Origin: Mesorhizobium sp. | Lineage (GTDB): Bacteria > Pseudomonadota > Alphaproteobacteria > Rhizobiales > Rhizobiaceae | Assembly (NCBI GenBank): GCA_019509685.1 | Contig: JAEKLU010000308.1 | Span: 1-5,702, forward strand | Length of the DNA stretch: 5,702 bases | Direction: 5' to 3' | Shown: positions 5,454 to 5,702 of the stretch, piece by piece | Numbering within the stretch: the first letter of the stretch is position 1 | How the letters are laid out: every line of letters starts with the position of its first letter | Position numbers and translations under genes: made by a program | The notes under the pieces: generated by a model | Databases searched by the model: none | Seen by the model: the letters and a program-made list of their open reading frames with translations, nothing else | Told to the model about the DNA's origin: nothing

Positions 5454-5702
5454 TTACTGCAACTTCGCCTGCAGCGCGTTGACGTCGTCCGTCGTCATCT
5501 CGCCGTCGGTCGTCACCTTGCCGTCGACGATCTTCCACAGCCGGAACGGGCCGGTGATGTCGCCATATTTGTCGAAGGAAACCGGGCCGATGACGCCTTC
5601 ATAGCGGATCGGCTTGCCGTCCTTGATCAGGCCGAGCGCCTTGGCGAACTCGTCCTTGCCGGCGAAGATCGGCGTGCCGGCCGGATCGACCGCCTTGTAC
5701 AT
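5454..5702 (-). CDS. Branched-chain amino acid-type ABC substrate-binding protein, C-terminal part, cut by window edge
   Basis: Visible are the last 82 residues plus the TAA stop (plus 5454-5456) of a periplasmic binding protein of the LivJ/LivK type (Peripla_BP_6). The stretch I-R-Y-E-G-V-I-G-P-V-S-F-D-K-Y-G-D-I-T-G-P-F, followed by L-W-K-I-V-D-G-K-V, is the characteristic C-terminal end of this family, where the final strands close the second lobe. Such receptors feed amino acids, amides or urea to LivH/M/G/F-type importers; the ligand cannot be told from this end. An ATG coincides with the window edge at 5702, but the domain would be far too short, so this is an internal methionine and the gene continues to the right. 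It converges on the sugar operon and is not part of it. Confidence 0.85.
   Translation of the reverse strand: MYKAVDPAGTPIFAGKDEFAKALGLIKDGKPIRYEGVIGPVSFDKYGDITGPFRLWKIVDGKVTTDGEMTTDDVNALQAKLQ

Noticed and set aside
1..5702. tRNA, rRNA, CRISPR arrays, insertion sequences, attachment sites or riboswitches
   Set aside because: Looked for by eye on both strands; no cloverleaf, regularly spaced repeats, transposase fragments or known riboswitch cores were recognised.

Overview
The window looks like part of an alphaproteobacterial chromosome or large replicon from the order Hyphomicrobiales, most plausibly Mesorhizobium or a close relative. This rests on the high GC, the codon use, the density of sugar/amino-acid ABC transport genes and one rhizobial-style intergenic palindrome. 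The genus is an inference and was not tested against any database.

Layout. (1) Positions 1-326, minus strand: the N-terminal 108 residues of a DHA2-type major facilitator superfamily (MFS) drug exporter, running off the left edge. (2) Positions 327-445: a 119-bp divergent control region with a good minus-strand promoter and several GCACATAA-like repeats that probably form an operator. (3) Positions 446-1093, plus strand: a MarR-family regulator, the likely controller of the exporter. (4) Positions 1094-1475: a gene-free stretch of 382 bp, probably the promoter and long leader of the next operon. It holds a near-palindrome, possible hairpins and an unexpected second Shine-Dalgarno/ATG in frame with the first gene. 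(5) Positions 1476-5393, plus strand: a four-gene catabolic operon made of an AlsB/RbsB-like periplasmic sugar-binding protein, an RbsC-type permease, a single-domain ATPase of the FrcA type and a Gfo/Idh/MocA oxidoreductase. The three transporter genes overlap by 4 bp at each junction. The oxidoreductase follows after an 80-bp spacer that contains an interrupted palindrome. (6) Positions 5394-5453: a convergent intergenic gap with a hairpin that looks like a terminator for the last gene. (7) Positions 5454-5702, minus strand: the C-terminal end of a branched-chain-amino-acid-type substrate-binding protein, cut by the right edge.

The operon reads as import of a sugar or polyol (allose, ribose, an inositol or a related compound) followed by NAD(P)-dependent oxidation in the cytoplasm. 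The exact substrate cannot be read from the sequence. The MarR/MFS pair is a separate efflux-type module. I see no clearly new biological system. The points most worth a second look are the leader of the binding-protein gene, the palindrome inside the operon, the altered catalytic motif of the oxidoreductase and the repeat-rich divergent operator.
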